Shown here in pieces: positions 30,900 through 42,508 of a stretch of DNA of 64,000 bases. The stretch's first letter is position 1. Every line of letters starts with the position of its first letter. The notes below the pieces were generated by a model. It had not been told where the DNA came from, ran no database searches, and was given only the letters and a program-made list of their open reading frames with translations. The stretch comes from Variovorax sp. dw_308 (GTDB lineage Bacteria > Pseudomonadota > Gammaproteobacteria > Burkholderiales > Burkholderiaceae_C), in assembly GCF_019207085.1 (NCBI RefSeq), contig NZ_JAATOM010000006.1, forward strand, positions 124,001 to 188,000, written 5' to 3'. The position numbers were made by a program, and so were the translations under genes.

Positions 30900-31802
30900 T
30901 TACTCGCTCTTGGCACCGTCAGCTGCTGCAGCTGGCGCGGCTTTGCGGACGCGCTTAACGGCGGGTTTCGAGTCTGCACCGCCCGCTTCGGCGGGCTTGT
31001 CGCTGCCGTCGGCCGGTGCGGTGTTGCCACCGATCGGGCCGCGGGCACCGGGGCGAGCCGGACCACGACGATCCGAGCCCGGACGGTCGCCACCCGGGCG
31101 GCCATCGCGGCGCGGACCACGCGGACGACGCTCGTCGTCCGGACGCGGCGTTTCGACGGCCGGCAGGTCGTTACGACCCAGCGTGTCGCCCTTGTAGACC
31201 CAGACCTTGACGCCGATGACGCCGTACGTGGTCTTGGCTTCCGAGGTGCCGTAGTCGATGTCGGCGCGCAGCGTGTGAAGCGGCACGCGACCTTCGCGGT
31301 ACCACTCGCAACGTGCGATTTCGATGCCGTTCAGGCGGCCCGACGACATGATCTTGATGCCTTGTGCGCCCAGGCGCATCGCGTTCTGCATCGCACGCTT
31401 CATGGCGCGACGGAACATGATCCGCTTCTCGAGCTGCTGCGTGATCGAGTCGGCGATCAGTTGCGCATCGATTTCAGGCTTGCGCACTTCTTCGATGTTC
31501 ACTGCCACCGGCACGCCCAGCTGCTTGCCGAGTTCGCGCTTGAGGTTCTCAATGTCCTCGCCCTTCTTGCCGATCACCACGCCCGGACGTGCCGAGTAGA
31601 TCGTGATGCGGGCGTTCTTGGCGGGGCGTTCGATCATCACGCGGGAGACCGATGCGTTCTTGAGCTTCTTCTTCAGGTACTCGCGCACCTTGATGTCTTC
31701 GGCCAGCATGCCCGCGAAGTCGCGGTTGTTGGCGTACCAGCGGCTGGACCAGTTGCGGGTGACCGCAAGGCGGAAGCCGGTCGGGTGGATTTTTTGTCCC
31801 AT
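30900..31802 (-). CDS. rpsC: 30S ribosomal protein S3
   Basis: A 300-residue protein at the mRNA entry site. It opens [16 protein letters not shown]; the KH domain has [15 protein letters not shown]. After the core (about residue 215) comes a Pro/Arg/Gly-rich tail of about 85 residues ending in Ala/Lys, much longer than the tail of the 233-residue E. coli protein. Extended S3 tails occur in Burkholderiales. The start at 31802 is fixed by family homology. Confidence 0.97.
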   Translation of the reverse strand: MGQKIHPTGFRLAVTRNWSSRWYANNRDFAGMLAEDIKVREYLKKKLKNASVSRVMIERPAKNARITIYSARPGVVIGKKGEDIENLKRELGKQLGVPVAVNIEEVRKPEIDAQLIADSITQQLEKRIMFRRAMKRAMQNAMRLGAQGIKIMSSGRLNGIEIARCEWYREGRVPLHTLRADIDYGTSEAKTTYGVIGVKVWVYKGDTLGRNDLPAVETPRPDDERRPRGPRRDGRPGGDRPGSDRRGPARPGARGPIGGNTAPADGSDKPAEAGGADSKPAVKRVRKAAPAAAADGAKSE

Positions 31803-31816
31803 AGTCTTCCAGCTCT

Positions 31817-32149
31817 TTAGTTGCCGACCGTCACGTACACATGGCACGTGGGCTTGCTGATGGAATTGCCGCGACCCTTGGCCCGAGCGGTGAAACGCTT
31901 GAGCGTTGCGCCTTGCTCGACGTAGATGGTCTTGACCTTCAGTTCGTCGATGTCGGCACCGTCGTTGTGCTCGGCGTTGGCGATGGCCGACTCGAGCACC
32001 TTCTTGATGATCACAGCGGCCTTCTTCTGCGTGAATTGCAGAACGTTGAGCGCTTGATCGACCTTCTTGCCGCGGATCAGGTCAGCGACCAGACGGCCCT
32101 TGTCGACCGAAAGGCGAACGCCGCGGAGGACTGCACGTGTTTCAGACAT
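31817..32149 (-). CDS. rplV: 50S ribosomal protein L22
   Basis: A 110-residue protein lining the exit tunnel. [20 protein letters not shown] and the C-terminal [18 protein letters not shown] loop segment are diagnostic. Between rpsS and rpsC. Confidence 0.98.
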   Translation of the reverse strand: MSETRAVLRGVRLSVDKGRLVADLIRGKKVDQALNVLQFTQKKAAVIIKKVLESAIANAEHNDGADIDELKVKTIYVEQGATLKRFTARAKGRGNSISKPTCHVYVTVGN

Positions 32150-32158
32150 GGTCGTTCC

Positions 32159-32437
32159 TTACTTCTTCTGGACTTTTTTGTCCGCGGGGTGCCCCTTGAA
32201 CGTACGCGTGAGCGCAAATTCGCCGAGCTTGTGGCCGACCATCTGATCGGTGATGTAGACAGGCACGTGCTGCTTGCCGTTGTGAACGGCAATGGTCAGG
32301 CCGATGAACTCGGGTAGGACCATCGAGCGACGCGACCAGGTCTTGATCGGCTTCTTGTCCTTGGTCGTCACGGCCTTGTCGGCCTTGGCCACGAGGTGGT
32401 GGTCGACGAACGGACCCTTTTTGAGAGAGCGAGTCAT
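32159..32437 (-). CDS. rpsS: 30S ribosomal protein S19
   Basis: A 92-residue small-subunit head protein. The opening [15 protein letters not shown] and the [16 protein letters not shown] signature are present. Standard position after rplB. Confidence 0.98.
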   Translation of the reverse strand: MTRSLKKGPFVDHHLVAKADKAVTTKDKKPIKTWSRRSMVLPEFIGLTIAVHNGKQHVPVYITDQMVGHKLGEFALTRTFKGHPADKKVQKK

Positions 32438-32448
32438 GAGGCTGTCCC

Positions 32449-33273
32449 TTACTTCTTGCGACGCGACACGATGAAGACTTGCGTGCGCTTGTTGTTACGG
32501 GTCCGATAGCCCTTCGTGAGGTTGCCCCACGGGTCGACCGGATGACGGCCTTCACCCGTCTTGCCTTCACCACCACCGTGCGGGTGGTCCACCGGGTTCA
32601 TCACCACGCCGCGAACGGTCGGGCGGATACCCATGTGACGCTTCACACCGGCCTTGCCGAGGCGGCGCAGGCTGTGTTCTTCGTTGGCGACTTCACCGAT
32701 CGTTGCGCGGCATTCGACGTGCACGCGGCGGACTTCGCCGGAGCGCATGCGCACCTGGGCGTAGACGCCTTCGCGTGCCAGCAGCGTGGCCGACGTGCCA
32801 GCCGAACGCGCGATCTGCGCGCCCTTGCCAGGTTGCAGCTCGATGCAATGGATGGTCGAACCCACCGGGATGTTGCGGATCGGCAGCGTGTTGCCGGCGC
32901 GGATCGGGGCTTCCGAACCGCTCAGCAGCGTTGCACCGGCTTCCAGACCGCGCGGGGCGATGATGTAGCGGCGCTCGCCGTCGGCGTAGCAGACCAGCGC
33001 GATGTGGGCGGTACGGTTCGGGTCGTATTCGATGCGTTCGACCTTGGCCGGGATGCCGTCCTTGTTGCGCACGAAGTCGACGACACGGTAGTGATGCTTG
33101 TGACCACCGCCCTTGTGACGCGTCGTGATGTGACCGTTGTTGTTACGGCCAGCCTTCTGGAATTGCGGCTCCAGCAGGGCTGCGTGGGGAGCACCCTTGA
33201 ACAGGTGATCCCGCGAGATCTTCACCGCGCCGCGTTGGCCCGGCGAAGTGGGTTTCATCTTGATGACGGCCAT
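32449..33273 (-). CDS. rplB: 50S ribosomal protein L2
   Basis: A 274-residue large-subunit core protein needed for subunit joining and peptidyl transfer. [13 protein letters not shown] near residue 55, the Arg-rich middle, and the [15 protein letters not shown] signature holding the functional His are all present. Two bases after rplW. Confidence 0.98.
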   Translation of the reverse strand: MAVIKMKPTSPGQRGAVKISRDHLFKGAPHAALLEPQFQKAGRNNNGHITTRHKGGGHKHHYRVVDFVRNKDGIPAKVERIEYDPNRTAHIALVCYADGERRYIIAPRGLEAGATLLSGSEAPIRAGNTLPIRNIPVGSTIHCIELQPGKGAQIARSAGTSATLLAREGVYAQVRMRSGEVRRVHVECRATIGEVANEEHSLRRLGKAGVKRHMGIRPTVRGVVMNPVDHPHGGGEGKTGEGRHPVDPWGNLTKGYRTRNNKRTQVFIVSRRKK

Positions 33274-33275
33274 GA

Positions 33276-33611
33276 TTAAGCGCCTTCCCCGACGAGGTTG
33301 AGCTCTTGACCGGCCTTCAGCGTCACATAGGCCTTGCGAACGTTGTCGCGGCGACCGATGGACTTGCCGAAGCGCTTGGTCTTGCCCTTGATGTTGAGCA
33401 CCGACACGCCCTGGACTTCGACCTTGAACATCAGTTCAACAGCGGCCTTGATCTCGGGCTTGGTGGCGTCCTGCAGCACCTTGAAGGTGACTGCGTTCGA
33501 CTTCTCGCCGACCATCGTGGCCTTTTCGGACACGATCGGTGCGACCAGCACCGACATCAGCCGGCCTTCGTCGAACTGGCGTTCTGTGGGCGTAGGATTC
33601 ATGCGGCTCAT
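33276..33611 (-). CDS. rplW: 50S ribosomal protein L23
   Basis: An 111-residue protein that docks trigger factor and SRP at the tunnel exit. [32 protein letters not shown] and the C-terminal strand are standard. The ATG at 33611 overlaps the rplD stop (ATGA); a second in-frame ATG at 33602 is possible. The N-terminus is about ten residues longer than in E. coli. Confidence 0.96.
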   Translation of the reverse strand: MSRMNPTPTERQFDEGRLMSVLVAPIVSEKATMVGEKSNAVTFKVLQDATKPEIKAAVELMFKVEVQGVSVLNIKGKTKRFGKSIGRRDNVRKAYVTLKAGQELNLVGEGA

Positions 33612-34228
33612 GCGAACATCTCCTTGAGCTTGTCGATGGCGGCCTTGGTGACCAGCACCTTCTTGTAATGCACCAGCGAAACCGGATCGGCGTAACGCGG
33701 CTCGACGACGAGCACGTTCACCAGATTGCGCGAGGCGAGGTACAGGTTCTCGTCGACTTCGTCGGCGATCACGAGCACCGATTCAAGGTTCATCGCCTTG
33801 AACTTCGCGGCCAGCGGCTTGGTCTTGGGCGAGTCGACCTTGATCGAATCGACCACGGCCAGACGGCCTTCGCGAGCGAGCTGCGAGAAGATCGACGCCA
33901 TGCCGGCGCGGTACATCTTCTTGTTGATCTTCTGCGAGAAGTTTTCGTCAGGCATGTTCGGGAAAATCCGGCCACCCCCGCGCCACAGCGGCGAGGACGT
34001 CATACCGGCACGGGCGCGGCCCGTTCCCTTTTGCTTGAAAGGCTTCTTGGTCGAGTGCTTGACCTGCTCGCGGTCCTTCTGGGCGCGCGTGCCTTGGCGG
34101 GCGTTGGCCTGGAATGCAACGACGATCTGGTGGACCAGGTCTTCGTTGTAGGCACGGCCGAACACGGTCTCGGGGGCGTCGTACTTCGACGCGGCCTGGC
34201 CTTGTTCGTTCAGGAGTTCGAGTTCCAT
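33608..34228 (-). CDS. rplD: 50S ribosomal protein L4
   Basis: A 206-residue protein reaching into the exit tunnel; in gamma-proteobacteria it also represses the S10 operon by acting on the leader. [15 protein letters not shown] and [11 protein letters not shown] mark the tunnel loop. The start codon overlaps the rplC stop by one base (TAATG). The new rplC leader upstream is a candidate target if autoregulation exists here. Confidence 0.97.
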   Translation of the reverse strand: MELELLNEQGQAASKYDAPETVFGRAYNEDLVHQIVVAFQANARQGTRAQKDREQVKHSTKKPFKQKGTGRARAGMTSSPLWRGGGRIFPNMPDENFSQKINKKMYRAGMASIFSQLAREGRLAVVDSIKVDSPKTKPLAAKFKAMNLESVLVIADEVDENLYLASRNLVNVLVVEPRYADPVSLVHYKKVLVTKAAIDKLKEMFA

Positions 34229-34908
34229 TACTTCGCTCCTTCAGCAGCTTGCGGCTTGGCTTTGACAGCCGGGCGCACGGTGACGAAGCCACCCTTGGAG
34301 CCCGGGATCGCGCCCTTGATCAACAGCAGCTGACGCGCTTCGTCGATACGGAACACATCGAGGTTCTGGGTCGTCACGGTGACGTCGCCGAGGTGGCCCG
34401 TCATGCGCTTGCCCGGGAACACGCGGCCTGGATCCTGCGCCATACCAATGGAGCCGGGAACGTTGTGCGAACGGCTGTTACCGTGCGACGCGCGTTGCGA
34501 GCTCATGTTGTGACGCTTGATGGTGCCAGCGAAGCCCTTGCCGATGGAAGTGCCCTGCACGTCCACCTTCTGGCCAACCGCGAACACGCTGGCTGCGGCA
34601 ATGACGCCACCCGCCTTGTGCTGACCAGCCGTATCGGCGGTCACGCGGAATTCCTGGATGATTTCACCGGCTTCGACACCTGCCTTGGCGAGGTGGCCGG
34701 CTTGTGGCTTGGTCACGCGCGATGCTTTGCGTGAACCGAACGTCACCTGCAGGGCAACGTAGCCGTCAGTCTCTTGCGACTTGATCTGGGTCACGCGGTT
34801 GTTGGACACATCCACCACCGTGACAGGAACTGCGTCCCCATCATCGGTGAAGAGACGCATCATCCCCACCTTGCGACCCAGCAACCCGAGGGAGTTGCTC
34901 AGACTCAT
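34228..34908 (-). CDS. rplC: 50S ribosomal protein L3
   Basis: A 226-residue large-subunit assembly protein. [14 protein letters not shown] at the start, the [16 protein letters not shown] loop and [13 protein letters not shown] are diagnostic. It is normally next to rpsJ, but here 2.4 kb with two unrelated genes and a separate promoter lies between them. The upstream open frame beyond 34908 is leader sequence. Confidence 0.98.
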   Translation of the reverse strand: MSLSNSLGLLGRKVGMMRLFTDDGDAVPVTVVDVSNNRVTQIKSQETDGYVALQVTFGSRKASRVTKPQAGHLAKAGVEAGEIIQEFRVTADTAGQHKAGGVIAAASVFAVGQKVDVQGTSIGKGFAGTIKRHNMSSQRASHGNSRSHNVPGSIGMAQDPGRVFPGKRMTGHLGDVTVTTQNLDVFRIDEARQLLLIKGAIPGSKGGFVTVRPAVKAKPQAAEGAK

Positions 34909-35076
34909 ATGTTTTCTCCAAAAATGGAAGTCTTCTTCCGCCACTGCCACTTCAATTGGCGACAGCGTTTTGCCGATTTCCTCGGGCAAAGCCCGGGAGC
35001 CCGGTAACGGGAGAAGGTTGATAAACCCCGGCCAGTTCAAACGCCCATGATGGACGCAGGAAAGGCAGAGCCAGCG

Positions 35077-35106
35077 ATTATAGCCCGGCTCCGGGTTTCT
35101 ACGCAA
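35077..35106 (-). promoter_or_regulatory. Promoter of the rplC-rpsQ transcript
   Basis: A perfect TATAAT -10 (35082-35077, minus strand) with TTGCGT 18 bases upstream. It would give a leader of about 160 bases before rplC, with GC hairpins (CCCGTTACCGGG, CCCGGGCTTTGCCCG) and GGAAG-AAGA-CTTCC close to the start. Together with the terminator after rpsJ it makes this half of the S10 cluster an independent unit. Confidence 0.7.
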
Positions 35107-35132
35107 GCGGCGATGGAGCCGCGGCGTAGCGG

Positions 35133-35654
35133 TCAGCGTGCGGGCATGGAGATGACCGCGTCGCCTGCTGGCAGCTTCTGCAGCTCGCCGGCCGAGCGCA
35201 GCTTTGGCGTGGCCCCGCCGACCCGCACCGGAATGGAAGTCGCGCTGCTCATGCCGTTTTGCGTCGTGAAGACGTTGATGTAGGCGATGCCTTCGCTGGC
35301 CGGCGTCGCACGGACGGTGACTGTGGTCGTCTGGCCGGCCGGAAGGCGGAGTTCATCGGCACCCACGAGCGTGAGCCCGGCATCTGCGGTGAAGCGAGCG
35401 GAGCCCCCAGCCGGGTCGCTGATGTTGCCGAATTGGATCACGACGGCCGCGCCTTGCCCGACGTTCACCGAGTCATCGACGGAATACTGGACGTCAACGC
35501 CTGAGCCGCTCTTCTTCACCGCCGCCCGGGTCAACGCCCGCTTTGCCGTGGTGCCCGCCTCCTCCGCCTTTGCCTGGACATCGGCGAACGTGATGGCCGG
35601 CGCCAGCAAGGCGAGAGCGAGAAATGTCGGGCCAGGCCACCTGCAGGATTTCAT
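35133..35654 (-). CDS. Small exported beta-sandwich-like protein, unknown function
   Basis: A 173-residue protein with a signal peptide (cleavage likely at ITFA-DV, near residue 24) and an Ala/Lys-rich helical segment, then a beta-rich domain (about 55-155) with [18 protein letters not shown], which resembles a bacterial Ig/COG1470-type fold. No family name can be given with confidence. It starts 11 bases after the lipoprotein metalloprotease stop, so the pair is co-transcribed and could be partner and protease, or both act on the same envelope target. Confidence 0.7.
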   Translation of the reverse strand: MKSCRWPGPTFLALALLAPAITFADVQAKAEEAGTTAKRALTRAAVKKSGSGVDVQYSVDDSVNVGQGAAVVIQFGNISDPAGGSARFTADAGLTLVGADELRLPAGQTTTVTVRATPASEGIAYINVFTTQNGMSSATSIPVRVGGATPKLRSAGELQKLPAGDAVISMPAR

Positions 35655-35665
35655 CACCGCGTTCC

Positions 35666-37267
35666 TCAATTGATCGTGACGGTAAAGCATGTCACCTGCG
35701 TCGGTTCCAGGTAGTCATTGAAATCATTGACCACGATGATGTTGTCGCCCGCACGCATGGCCACGGTGGCCGATTCGGTCGGCGCGACCACGTCGCTCAC
35801 GGCCAACAGGCCTGCGCTATCCACTTCGAAATCCGGGTCGGAACCGTTGGGCCCCTTCACCGTGATCACATGGCTGCCTGCCGCGGGGAGGCTCACGCGC
35901 AGGTAGGCATAGCTGCCGAGCTTGTTGACGAAGCCGGCCGCGGTGGAGACGCAGGCCTGTGTCGAGCCACCGAGGTTGGCGGGGATGTACATGGGAAAGA
36001 CTGTCGTGACGGCCGGCGTCCCGCCGCCATTGGCCTCCTGGGCGCCAAACGGATCGTTGGCCGCCGTGCTGATGTTCTGGGCGCTCAGCAACCCATTCAG
36101 AGTGGACACGTTGCCGGGCGAGGCCGCGCCGAAGGCCGCAGAGAACGAATGAATGGATGTCATGGCTACGCTGGTCTTCATCCCGCCGGTCATGGCAGCG
36201 TGGATGGGTTGGAAGCCGATACTTTGGTTGAGGTTCCACAGGATCGCCTGAATCGACGGCTCCCGGTACCAACCCGGGTTGCTGGCCGGGCCCACGCTCA
36301 GATCGATCAGCGTCGCGCCGCTTTGCGCACTGCCGCTGGAGTCGGTGTAGGTGCTGCGGGCCAACGCGATGCCGGACCAAGCGTCGCCCCAACCCTCGGA
36401 GAAGGCGACACGGCGGTCCAGGCGATCCCCGCCGGAATGACCGCCGCCGGGCGAGTCGTCGCGACTGAAGACCGCCTGGTAGTAATGGCCCCACTCGTGC
36501 GCGACGACGGAAGCATCGTATTCGTCAGTGTCGACATTTTCCTTGCCGAGAACGTAGATGGAGCGCGGACTGGTCGCATCGGAAAAGGCCGTGGTGCCGA
36601 TCTGCCCGATGGCTGGATCGCCATCTACAGGCACGTTGTTGGCGCTCCAGAAGACCTGGAGAGCCGGAAATACTGAATTGGGGGCGACGGACAGCACCTT
36701 TTGCATCGCCGTGTTGATGGTGTCGAGCAGGGCGAACGGAGCCGCTGCGCGCGTCGAGGTGTAGGACGCGCCGCCCCATCCAGAGGCGGCATGGAGATTT
36801 TGTGTGGCGGCCACCGCGCCCAAGCTGAAGGTTGCCGAGTCCATCACGTAGATCGCGTTGGCATGCGTGTTGTCGCGCACGCTCACATCCCATGTCGCAC
36901 CGCTGCCGCCAGTCTGCAGCATCTGCGCCTTGACGCGAACAAAGATGGTGGTGTTGACTGGAACCGAGGCCGAGTAGCCGCCCTTGGAATCGGTGGTCGT
37001 GGTGGCGAGCACGGTCTGAGATGAATTCAGCACCTCGACGACCGAGCCGCGGATCGGCTTGGCAGCGGTCGCGGCGTAATCGAGCGCGCCGGTGTTGTTG
37101 GGCACGTAGTCGTAGGTGGCGGTGCCGCTCACTGTGCTGGTTGCGGCGGTGACTGGAAGGAAGCCTCCTCCGCCGCCGCCACCGCCCCCTCCGCCACCGC
37201 AGGCGGTCAGCACGAGGGCGACGAGAATGGCCAGGCAGCGCAACGCCAAAAATTTACTCAAGCTCAA
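35666..37267 (-). CDS. Lipoprotein zinc metalloprotease (HEWGH, gluzincin-like)
   Basis: A 533-residue lipoprotein. It begins with TTG, six bases after a perfect GGAGG, and a signal peptide ending LTAC followed by about twelve Gly; the Cys near residue 21 would be lipidated. Residues about 45-110 resemble a transthyretin/carboxypeptidase-regulatory domain. The catalytic motif HEWGHYYQ is near 256-260, and the downstream FSEGWGDAWSG near 287-296 offers the third zinc ligand Glu. The last 120 residues look like a PPC/beta-jelly domain. The combination suggests a cell-surface protease of unassigned peptidase family. It lies between rpsJ and rplC, which is a strange place for it. Confidence 0.8.
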   Translation of the reverse strand: MSLSKFLALRCLAILVALVLTACGGGGGGGGGGGGFLPVTAATSTVSGTATYDYVPNNTGALDYAATAAKPIRGSVVEVLNSSQTVLATTTTDSKGGYSASVPVNTTIFVRVKAQMLQTGGSGATWDVSVRDNTHANAIYVMDSATFSLGAVAATQNLHAASGWGGASYTSTRAAAPFALLDTINTAMQKVLSVAPNSVFPALQVFWSANNVPVDGDPAIGQIGTTAFSDATSPRSIYVLGKENVDTDEYDASVVAHEWGHYYQAVFSRDDSPGGGHSGGDRLDRRVAFSEGWGDAWSGIALARSTYTDSSGSAQSGATLIDLSVGPASNPGWYREPSIQAILWNLNQSIGFQPIHAAMTGGMKTSVAMTSIHSFSAAFGAASPGNVSTLNGLLSAQNISTAANDPFGAQEANGGGTPAVTTVFPMYIPANLGGSTQACVSTAAGFVNKLGSYAYLRVSLPAAGSHVITVKGPNGSDPDFEVDSAGLLAVSDVVAPTESATVAMRAGDNIIVVNDFNDYLEPTQVTCFTVTIN

Positions 37268-37340
37268 GCAGGGCCTCCATGAACAGCAGAAAACGCGGGG
37301 CTTCGCCCAAGCCGGCTGAGGATGCCACAAGCCGGCCCTG

Positions 37341-37378
37341 AAAACGAAAACCCGCGGGCATTTCTGCCCGCGGGTTTT
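37341..37378 (-). terminator. Intrinsic terminator after rpsJ
   Basis: A perfect 14-bp stem (AAAACCCGCGGGCA and its complement, loop of 4) at 37347-37378, followed on the minus strand by TTTTCGTTTT. It lies 25 bases after the rpsJ stop and ends the str-tuf-rpsJ transcript before the metalloprotease gene. Confidence 0.92.
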
Positions 37379-37403
37379 GTAAGTCAAAGTGACTGCTCGT
37401 GAC

Positions 37404-37718
37404 TTACTGGAGCTTGATCTCGACGTCGACGCCAGCCGGCAGGTCGAGCTTCATCAGCGCGTCTACGGTCTTGTCGGTCGGGTCCACGATGTCCATCAGA
37501 CGCTGGTGCGTGCGGATTTCCAACTGGTCGCGCGAGGTCTTGTTGACGTGCGGCGAGCGCAGGATGTCGAAGCGCTTCATGCGGGTCGGCAGGGGCACGG
37601 GGCCCTTGACGATCGCGCCGGTGCGCTTGGCGGTGTCAACGATTTCGGCAGCCGACTGGTCGATCAGCTTGTAATCAAACGCCTTCAGGCGGATACGGAT
37701 TTTTTGCTTGGTAGCCAT
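37404..37718 (-). CDS. rpsJ: 30S ribosomal protein S10
   Basis: A 104-residue small-subunit protein, also NusE in antitermination. [15 protein letters not shown] at the start and [21 protein letters not shown] are diagnostic. It follows tuf after 24 bases and ends in a strong terminator rather than running into rplC. Confidence 0.98.
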   Translation of the reverse strand: MATKQKIRIRLKAFDYKLIDQSAAEIVDTAKRTGAIVKGPVPLPTRMKRFDILRSPHVNKTSRDQLEIRTHQRLMDIVDPTDKTVDALMKLDLPAGVDVEIKLQ

Positions 37719-37742
37719 GATGTTTCCTTTTCGCCAAGCTGA

Positions 37743-38936
<1,194 letters not shown>

Positions 38937-39060
38937 TTTTCAATCCTTGAAAGAGCATGCCCGTGTGGGGGTTTAACGTCTGCATCGCACTGCGGGTTCC
39001 CTTGCCACGGGCAGCGAGGGGCGTGTGATCGCAGACAGATTCAAAATTTCAAATACGGGT

Positions 39061-39144
39061 ACCGGACGCAGAGGACGCGAAGGTTCCGCGAAGGACGCAA
39101 AAAGAAAACCAAAAATGAATCTGGATTCTTTTGCGTCCTTTGCG
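39061..39144. repeat. Palindromic repeat inside the fusA-tuf gap
   Basis: Arms CGCGAAGGACGCAAAA (39087-39102) and TTTTGCGTCCTTTGCG (39129-39144) pair at 15 of 16 positions around an A-rich loop; a further GGACGCAGAGGACGCGAAGG direct repeat precedes them. GGACGCxAAGG iterations of this kind are a widely scattered intergenic repeat in proteobacteria (recollection, not a search). It sits within a transcribed operon. Confidence 0.6.
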
Positions 39145-39176
39145 TTTCATCGCGCCCGGTCAAGTCCGATTTATTC

Positions 39177-41276
39177 TTACTTCGCGCGGGCGGCGACAAT
39201 GGCTTCGGCGACGTTGCGCGGAGCTTCGGCGTAGTGCTTGAACTCCATCGTGTACGTGGCGCGGCCTTGCGACATCGACCGCAGCGTGGTCGAGTAGCCG
39301 AACATTTCCGACAGCGGCACTTCGGCCTTGATGGCCTTGCCGCCACCGATCATGTCGTCCATGCCCTGCACCATGCCGCGACGGCTGGACAGATCGCCCA
39401 TCACGTTGCCGGCGTAGTCTTCAGGCGTTTCCACTTCGACGGCCATCATCGGCTCAAGGATGACCGGGCTGGCCTTGCGGCAGCCTTCCTTGAAACCGAA
39501 GATCGCGGCCATCTTGAATGCCATTTCGTTCGAGTCCACGTCGTGGTACGAACCGAAGTGCAGCGTGACCTTGACGTCCACCACCGGGTAGCCGGCGAGC
39601 ACGCCCTGGCCCAGCGCTTCGATGACGCCCTTTTCGACCGCGGGGATGTATTCGCGAGGAACCACACCGCCCTTGATCGCGTCGACGAACTCGAAGCCCT
39701 TGCCGGCTTCCTGCGGCTCGACCTTCAGGATCACGTGGCCGTACTGGCCCTTGCCGCCCGACTGGCGCACGAACTTGCCTTCAGCATCTTCCACCGTCTT
39801 GCGGATGGTTTCGCGGTAGGCCACTTGCGGCTTGCCGACGTTGGCTTCCACGCCGAATTCGCGCTTCATGCGGTCCACGATGATTTCGAGGTGGAGCTCG
39901 CCCATGCCCGAAATGATGGTCTGGCCCGATTCCTCATCGGTCTTGACGCGGAACGAAGGATCTTCCTGCGCGAGACGCTGCAGGGCGATACCCATCTTTT
40001 CCTGGTCGACCTTGGTCTTCGGCTCGACGGCCTGCGAGATCACCGATTCCGGGAACACCATGCGCTCAAGCGTGACGATCGCGTCCGGATCGCACAGGGT
40101 TTCGCCCGTGGTCACTTCCTTCAAGCCGACGCAGGCAGCGATGTCGCCGGCGCGGATTTCGCTGACTTCTTCGCGGTTGTTGGCGTGCATCTGCACGATA
40201 CGGCCGATGCGCTCTTTCTTGCCGCGCACCGGGTTGTAGACGCTGTCGCCCTTCTTCAGCACGCCGGAGTAGACGCGCACGAAGGTCAGCTGGCCCACGA
40301 ACGGGTCGGTCATCAGCTTGAACGCGAGGGCCGAGAATTTTTCGCTGTCGTCGGCCTGCCGCACCACCGGGTGCTCGTCGTCATCGGTGCCCGAGACCGG
40401 CGGAATGTCGGTCGGTGCGGGCATGTATTCGATGACGGCGTCGAGCATGGCTTGCACGCCCTTGTTCTTGAAAGCCGAGCCGCAGAGCATCGGCTGGATC
40501 TCGCCAGCGATCGTGCGCGTGCGGATGGCCAGCTTGATCTCTTCCTCGGTCAGCTTTTCGCCTTCGAGGTACTTGTTCATCAGCTCTTCGCTGGATTCAG
40601 CGGCGGCTTCCACGAGCTTCTCGTGGTATTCGTTGCAGACGTCGACCAGGTCGGCCGGGATCTCACCGTAGGTGAAGGTCACGCCCTTGTCTTCGTCCCA
40701 GATGATGGCCTTCATCTTCACGAGGTCGACGATGCCCTGGAACTTGTCCTCGGCGCCGATCGGGATCTGGATCACAACGGGGTTGGCCTTCAGGCGGTCG
40801 ATCATCATCTGGCGAACGCGCAGGAAGTTGGCACCGGTGCGGTCCATCTTGTTGACGAACGCGAGACGCGGAACCTTGTACTTGTTGGCCTGGCGCCAGA
40901 CGGTTTCCGACTGGGGCTGCACGCCGCCGACGGCGTCGTACACCATCACGGCGCCGTCGAGCACGCGCATCGAGCGCTCGACTTCAATCGTGAAGTCCAC
41001 GTGGCCCGGGGTGTCGATGATGTTGATGCGGTGTTCCTGGAAATTCTGGCCCATGCCCTTCCAGAAACAGGTGGTCGCAGCCGAGGTGATCGTGATGCCA
41101 CGCTCTTGCTCTTGCTCCATCCAGTCCATCGTGGCGGCGCCGTCATGCACTTCACCGATCTTGTGGTTCACACCGGTGTAGAACAGGATGCGCTCGGTCG
41201 TCGTGGTCTTGCCAGCGTCGATGTGCGCCGAGATACCGATATTGCGGTAGCGCTCGATGGGGGTATTGCGTGCCAT
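39177..41276 (-). CDS. fusA: Elongation factor G
   Basis: A 699-residue translocation GTPase. G1 [13 protein letters not shown] near 17-29, [13 protein letters not shown], and five complete domains ending near [17 protein letters not shown]. Standard str-operon position after rpsG, 83 bases away. Confidence 0.99.
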   Translation of the reverse strand: MARNTPIERYRNIGISAHIDAGKTTTTERILFYTGVNHKIGEVHDGAATMDWMEQEQERGITITSAATTCFWKGMGQNFQEHRINIIDTPGHVDFTIEVERSMRVLDGAVMVYDAVGGVQPQSETVWRQANKYKVPRLAFVNKMDRTGANFLRVRQMMIDRLKANPVVIQIPIGAEDKFQGIVDLVKMKAIIWDEDKGVTFTYGEIPADLVDVCNEYHEKLVEAAAESSEELMNKYLEGEKLTEEEIKLAIRTRTIAGEIQPMLCGSAFKNKGVQAMLDAVIEYMPAPTDIPPVSGTDDDEHPVVRQADDSEKFSALAFKLMTDPFVGQLTFVRVYSGVLKKGDSVYNPVRGKKERIGRIVQMHANNREEVSEIRAGDIAACVGLKEVTTGETLCDPDAIVTLERMVFPESVISQAVEPKTKVDQEKMGIALQRLAQEDPSFRVKTDEESGQTIISGMGELHLEIIVDRMKREFGVEANVGKPQVAYRETIRKTVEDAEGKFVRQSGGKGQYGHVILKVEPQEAGKGFEFVDAIKGGVVPREYIPAVEKGVIEALGQGVLAGYPVVDVKVTLHFGSYHDVDSNEMAFKMAAIFGFKEGCRKASPVILEPMMAVEVETPEDYAGNVMGDLSSRRGMVQGMDDMIGGGKAIKAEVPLSEMFGYSTTLRSMSQGRATYTMEFKHYAEAPRNVAEAIVAARAK

Positions 41277-41359
41277 GAAATTACTCCGTTAACGGCGGAA
41301 AGCCCGCCCACCACATGGCAGGTCGGGCCTCAAGCCTGGTCTGATTGAAAAGACGGTGC

Positions 41360-41833
41360 TTAGAAGCGGAAGTGGCTGAAAGCCTTGTTGGCTTCTGCCA
41401 TGCGGTGCACTTCGTCACGCTTCTTCATCGCGCCGCCACGGCCTTCCGTGGCTTCCATCAGTTCGTTGGCCAGACGCAGGGCCATCGACTTCTCGCCGCG
41501 CTTGCGGGCAGCTTCCTTGATCCAGCGCATCGACAGGGCGAGGCGACGGACCGGGCGCACTTCGACGGGCACCTGGTAGTTCGCGCCACCGACGCGGCGC
41601 GACTTCACTTCGACCATGGGCTTCACATTGTTGATGGCCATGGTGAAAGCCTCGACCGGGTCCTTGCCCGGGTTCTTCTTTTCGATCTGTTCGAGCGCGC
41701 CATAAATGATGCGTTCTGCAACAGCCTTCTTGCCGCCTTCCATGATCACGTTCATGAATTTGGACAGCTCGACATTGCCGAACTTCGGGTCCGGCAGGAT
41801 TTCACGTTTGGGGACTTCGCGACGACGTGGCAT
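41360..41833 (-). CDS. rpsG: 30S ribosomal protein S7
   Basis: A 157-residue 16S-binding protein that nucleates the head. [19 protein letters not shown] and the C-terminal [15 protein letters not shown] are diagnostic. The 177-base gap before it contains a GAGAG...CTCTC hairpin close to the start; in E. coli the rpsL-rpsG gap is the S7 repressor site, so a similar role is possible. Confidence 0.98.
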   Translation of the reverse strand: MPRRREVPKREILPDPKFGNVELSKFMNVIMEGGKKAVAERIIYGALEQIEKKNPGKDPVEAFTMAINNVKPMVEVKSRRVGGANYQVPVEVRPVRRLALSMRWIKEAARKRGEKSMALRLANELMEATEGRGGAMKKRDEVHRMAEANKAFSHFRF

Positions 41834-42010
41834 TTTTCTAACCTCTTTGCTTCAGTTGGCACCGTTTCCGGCACCGCGAGAGCTAACAAAAACTCTCACT
41901 TACTCGACCCGAACCTGGGTCACTACGTCCGATGCACCCGCCAAGGCACGCCGAACACCGCTGAATGAGAACGACAGAAGGACGAATCCTTCAAAAAAAC
42001 AGAGGACCTA

Positions 42011-42388
42011 TCAGGCCTTCTTCGGGCGCTTCGCGCCGTACTTGGAACGCGACTGCTTGCGGTCTTTCACGCCTTGCAAGTCGAGCGAACCGCGCACGAT
42101 GTGGTAGCGCACACCGGGCAAGTCCTTGACACGACCGCCGCGAACCAGCACGACGCTGTGTTCCTGCAGGTTGTGGCCTTCGCCGCCGATGTAGGAGATG
42201 ACTTCGAAGCCATTGGTCAGACGGACCTTGGCAACTTTGCGAAGCGCCGAGTTGGGCTTCTTTGGCGTCGTGGTGTAGACGCGGGTGCAGACACCGCGAC
42301 GTTGCGGCGAGTTCTGCATGGCAGGGCTCTTGGAGTTGACTTTCTCAACTTCGCGACCCTGACGCACCAATTGATTGATGGTTGGCAT
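42011..42388 (-). CDS. rpsL: 30S ribosomal protein S12
   Basis: A 125-residue decoding-centre protein. [12 protein letters not shown] and [12 protein letters not shown] hold the two Lys positions at which streptomycin-resistance changes occur, and both are the normal Lys. First gene of the str operon. The ATG at 42388 gives the family start [10 protein letters not shown]. Confidence 0.98.
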   Translation of the reverse strand: MPTINQLVRQGREVEKVNSKSPAMQNSPQRRGVCTRVYTTTPKKPNSALRKVAKVRLTNGFEVISYIGGEGHNLQEHSVVLVRGGRVKDLPGVRYHIVRGSLDLQGVKDRKQSRSKYGAKRPKKA

Positions 42389-42491
42389 GAATGAATAGTC
42401 CAAAAATTCTGCAGTGTGGACCCCTGTCGTGACACAGGGACTGCAGATGACGAAAACGTGAAACCCTTCGGAATTTTCCGAAAAGCCCACG

Positions 42492-42497
42492 ATTATA
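42492..42497 (-). promoter_or_regulatory. -10 element of the str operon
   Basis: A perfect TATAAT on the minus strand with no good -35 (TGGATC at 17 bases). It lies 12 bases past the dacC stop and gives a leader of about 95 bases with two dyads: CCCTGT-CGTG-ACAGGG-like near 42420-42440, and CTTTTCGGAAAATTCCGAAG near 42467-42486. Confidence 0.6.
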
Positions 42498-42508
42498 GCA
42501 GGCGCGCT

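Noticed and set aside
37257-37280. An 8-codon ATG-to-TAA frame just ahead of the metalloprotease lipoprotein
   Set aside because: It is formed by the ribosome-binding site region itself (ATGGAGG) and is too short; a leader-peptide role is possible but unsupported.
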